A stretch of DNA of 7,837 nt. It comes from an uncultured Lachnospiraceae bacterium. GTDB taxonomy: Bacteria; Bacillota; Clostridia; Lachnospirales; Lachnospiraceae. How positions within the stretch are numbered: position 1 is the stretch's first letter; each line of letters starts with the position of its first letter. Both the position numbers and the translations under genes were made by a program. The stretch is taken from the NCBI GenBank assembly GCA_910586275.1, contig CAJUIM010000144.1, positions 1-7,837 on the forward strand. Direction: 5' to 3'. A model generated the notes under the pieces. It did no database searches. It worked only from the letters and a program-made list of their open reading frames with translations, and was not told the DNA's origin. This document shows, piece after piece, positions 6,416 through 7,837 of this stretch.

Positions 6416-6787
6416 TCATCCCTCCATCATTAAATCAAACAGTTCTCTGATTTCTTTATCCTCCATGCCGCATTCCCGGCCTGCCCGGACTGCCCCTTCC
6501 ATCTTGTCCTCCACGGCTTTGCGCTTCTCCTCCTGCAAAAGATTTTTATTATTCGGGGCTACGAAGCTGCCCTTCCCATGTACGGTTACAATAAAACCTT
6601 CCTGCTCCAAGCCGTCATAGGCTTTCTTAACCGTCAGTGCACTGATTTTTAAATCCTTAGCCAAAGAACGGACGGACGGCAGCAATGTTTCTTCTTTCAG
6701 GCTGCCATTTATAATCATGGCTTTTATCTGCCCTATAATCTGTTCGTATATTGGTTCCATCGATGAATTGCTGATAATTATCTCCAT
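6416..6787 (-). CDS. GntR family transcriptional repressor, YtrA subfamily
   Basis: The 123-aa regulator has the short YtrA-type architecture: an N-terminal winged helix-turn-helix at about 11-78 and a C-terminal helical dimerisation tail of only about 45 residues, too small for a ligand domain. Diagnostic segments are IYEQIIGQIKAMIINGSL (13-30), LPSVRSLAKDLKIS (36-49), LTVKKAYDGLEQEGF (51-65) and GKGSFV (71-76). Such proteins repress the ABC operon they lead and are released by cell-envelope drugs or by the exported peptides (PmtR and YtrA are known examples). The start is ATG 6787: AAGGAG (6797-6802) is 9 nt upstream, while the in-frame ATG at 6796 touches the ribosome binding site. It is first in the operon, and its own promoter carries three phased boxes that may be its operator. 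Confidence 0.93.
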   Translation of the reverse strand: MEIIISNSSMEPIYEQIIGQIKAMIINGSLKEETLLPSVRSLAKDLKISALTVKKAYDGLEQEGFIVTVHGKGSFVAPNNKNLLQEEKRKAVEDKMEGAVRAGRECGMEDKEIRELFDLMMEG

Positions 6788-6806
6788 TTTTTCCATCTCC
6801 TTAGCA

Positions 6807-6838
6807 AACAGTATATAACAGCATTGAACAGTTGTCAA
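6807..6838 (-). promoter_or_regulatory. Strong promoter of the gntR-ABC operon with three phased AACAG boxes
   Basis: On the minus strand a consensus TTGACA -35 box (6833-6838) and a TATACT -10 box (6810-6815) are separated by exactly 17 bp. Overlapping them, AACAG on the plus strand (CTGTT on the minus strand) occurs at 6807-6811, 6817-6821 and 6827-6831, a strict 10-bp period that puts all three on one DNA face. The layout suits autorepression by the GntR protein, whose gene begins 23 bp downstream of the -10 box. Confidence 0.85.
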
Positions 6839-6859
6839 TTACAAATTTTCCGCGCATAA

Positions 6860-6972
6860 AAAAACGACGGCACTTAGGCACTGTATTTTAGTGCTTTAGT
6901 ACCGCTGCGTTTGCCGCAGAGCGAAAGCGTGTCCGAATAAAAACATTGTTCCTGATGCGGGCTGCGGATTAA
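6860..6972 (+). mobile_element. Core plus right arm of the palindromic MITE-like element (copy C)
   Basis: The core (6860-6936) matches the reverse complement of 7633-7709 at 72 of 77 positions. It contains the hairpin GGCACTTAGGCACT (6869-6882) paired with the AGTGCTTTAGTACC region (6890-6903). The right arm (6932-6972) is the inverted counterpart of 4814-4855. The left arm is missing: similarity stops at about 6859, some 20 bp outside the -35 box of the gntR promoter. The first 19 bp of the core (6860-6878) are also present in the same orientation at 4862-4880 (17 of 19 identical). Confidence 0.7.
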
Positions 6973-6982
6973 CCACGCTCTT

Positions 6983-7366
6983 TCACGGATTCTGCCCAAA
7001 CTGATATAAATTCCCTTTCTCCGCATTACGGCACTCATGTTTCTCATAATACCCAATCAGATTGCCCTCCCCGTCACGGAGCGCAATCATATATACATCC
7101 TTGTTCTCCTTTTCACTGCGGAATGTATAGACCTTGTTATTCTCCGGGCTTTCCCTGAACTAAGAAACCACCCTTTCAATCATTTCCTTCGATTTTCGGT
7201 TATGGCACTCGAAGATACTCCTCCCCACGAGGCCCAATCCACCGCTCTTTGCATACCGAGCCGCCGCCGCTTGATTCATATAAATAATCTCATGCTCCCC
7301 ATTGCAGATAACCACAGGACAGCTATCCTGTTCCATAACGCTTCTGAAATAAATTGACAAATCCAT
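6983..7366 (-). pseudogene. PAS-domain protein gene interrupted by an in-frame TAG
   Basis: The reading frame starts at ATG 7366 (AAGAGG 4 nt upstream) and encodes a PAS-like sensor fold: YFRSVMEQDSCPVVICNGEH (6-25), IIYMNQAAA (27-35) and LVGRSIFECHNRKSKEMIER (46-65). After residue 68 a TAG codon (7160-7162) intervenes. The same frame then continues with 58 further family-like residues, including NNKVYTFRSEKENKDVYMIA and LIGYYEKHE, to a TGA at 6983-6985. Related small PAS proteins, as I remember them, have Trp at this place, so a single TGG-to-TAG change explains the break. The full length would be 127 aa with no output domain, so its partner is unknown. It may be a recent pseudogene, a readthrough gene, or a sequencing error. 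The stop lies 10 bp from the end of repeat copy C. Confidence 0.75.
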
Positions 7367-7469
7367 TTTTCCTCTTCTTTCTTCCGGCATCCCGTCCGGA
7401 TCGCCCCATCTCTTTCTGAATAGTAACTTCGGCACGGAACAGTCCTATGCGCTTCCATCCCGCCCTCCA

Positions 7470-7499
7470 ATTATAATATTTTACCCTGCCCATATGCAA
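7470..7499 (-). promoter_or_regulatory. Predicted promoter of the PAS gene
   Basis: On the minus strand TTGCAT (7494-7499) and a perfect TATAAT (7470-7475) are separated by 18 bp. Transcription would start near 7463, giving a leader of about 97 nt before ATG 7366. The retained good promoter suggests that the PAS gene was inactivated recently, if it is inactive at all. Confidence 0.55.
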
Positions 7500-7837
7500 C
7501 AATCAATCAGATAGAAAACGGGGCCGAAATCAATTTTCTGTTTTGTGCCTGCGCCGCTGCTTCCGCTAAGAACATCGGGTCGGCCTATACGGTCCGGCAG
7601 GAAATCCGGTGTGCATACAGAAACGGAATTTTTCAGACACGCTTTCGCTCAGCGGCAAACGCAGCGGTACTAAGGCACTAAAATACAGTGCCTAAGTACC
7701 GGCGTTTTTCGATGGTCTGAAAAATTTCCATTTCTGTATGCACACCGGATTTCCTGCCGGACCGTATAGGCCGACCCGATGTTCAGGGCAACAGCATTTA
7801 CTTTTTCAAAAAATGAATTAAAATAGGTAATATGAAT
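7500..7837. other. Non-coding right edge dominated by a giant palindrome
   Basis: No credible coding region is visible in these 338 bp. The region 7500-7569 is upstream sequence of the PAS promoter, 7570-7784 is the palindromic element, and 7785-7837 is AT-rich sequence running off the window, possibly the promoter region of the next gene. Confidence 0.6.
7570..7784. mobile_element. 215-bp near-perfect palindromic MITE-like element (copy D)
   Basis: The outer arms 7570-7623 and 7731-7784 are exact reverse complements over 54 bp (GAACATCGGGTC at one end, GACCCGATGTTC at the other). Pairing continues inward through 7624-7638 and 7715-7730 with one substitution and one single-base gap. The centre holds a further hairpin: GGTACTAAGGCACT (7666-7679) and AGTGCCTAAGTACC (7687-7700), one mismatch, 7-nt AAAATAC loop. 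The asymmetric part is about 7639-7665. Segment 7633-7709 is the same core as 6860-6936, inverted. No open reading frame or transposase is present. Weaker pairing may extend outward to about 7558 and 7796. The element could move in trans or act as a large RNA hairpin (inference). Confidence 0.8.

Noticed and set aside
5855..6433. 192-codon plus-strand frame opposite the ABC ATPase
   Set aside because: It is fully antisense to a gene with all ABC ATPase motifs intact and shows no family likeness of its own.
7160..7162. TAG read as pyrrolysine or another recoded amino acid
   Set aside because: No sign of recoding machinery in the window, and a simple TGG-to-TAG change at a likely Trp position explains it better.
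7276..7470. 64-codon minus-strand frame starting at TTG
   Set aside because: It overlaps the PAS gene in another frame, and its start lies in the -10 box of the PAS promoter.
7570..7784. Integron attC site or CRISPR array
   Set aside because: No attC-type core site layout or integrase is seen, and there are no regularly spaced direct repeats with unique spacers; the structure is a single palindrome.

Overview
This window most likely comes from a spore-forming, Gram-positive gut-type Clostridia, probably Lachnospiraceae. The evidence is two small CotF-type spore coat genes, strong GGAGG ribosome binding sites, a Clostridia-like RqcH, and a GntR/YtrA-type ABC operon of the kind common in Firmicutes. 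The assignment rests on gene content and residue patterns read by eye; no database was searched.

Layout, left to right. At 1-159 there is a promoter region and a small inverted repeat. rqcH (160-1899, +) encodes the NFACT-family ribosome quality control factor and ends at a very long hairpin terminator (1991-2036) that it shares with the convergent coat genes. Two overlapping-signal spore coat genes follow on the minus strand (2326-2511, then 2058-2312). Next is mntP (2642-3196, -), a manganese exporter. A 425-base gene-poor gap then holds a mosaic repeat arm, a pair of 13-bp direct repeats and a clean intrinsic terminator. A two-gene minus-strand operon follows: a DJ-1/PfpI protein (4072-4629) and a double-CBS-domain protein (3622-4059). 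A three-gene minus-strand operon follows that: a YtrA-type GntR repressor (6416-6787), an ABC ATPase (5546-6412) and an ABC-2 permease (4881-5549). It is driven by a near-consensus promoter carrying three AACAG boxes exactly 10 bp apart. Last is a PAS-domain gene broken by one in-frame TAG (6983-7366, -), then a 215-bp near-perfect palindrome (7570-7784).

The most unusual feature is a family of palindromic, non-coding repeats that no ordinary gene annotation would show. A conserved 77-bp core with its own hairpin occurs at 6860-6936 and, inverted, at 7633-7709 (72 of 77 identical). A left fragment of the same element lies at 4814-4880. The left fragment and the 6860-6972 copy exactly bracket the GntR-ABC operon: the outer arms form 41/42-nt terminal inverted repeats, and a 19-bp piece of the core (17 of 19 identical) is present as a direct repeat at both inner edges. 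The operon therefore looks like cargo sitting inside a split MITE-like element. The 7570-7784 palindrome looks like an empty relative with different arms. A diverged single arm lies upstream of mntP.

Functionally the genes are mostly independent housekeeping or stress functions: ribosome rescue, sporulation, Mn homeostasis, protein or aldehyde damage defence, and drug or peptide export. They appear as separate short operons, with the repeats marking the junctions.
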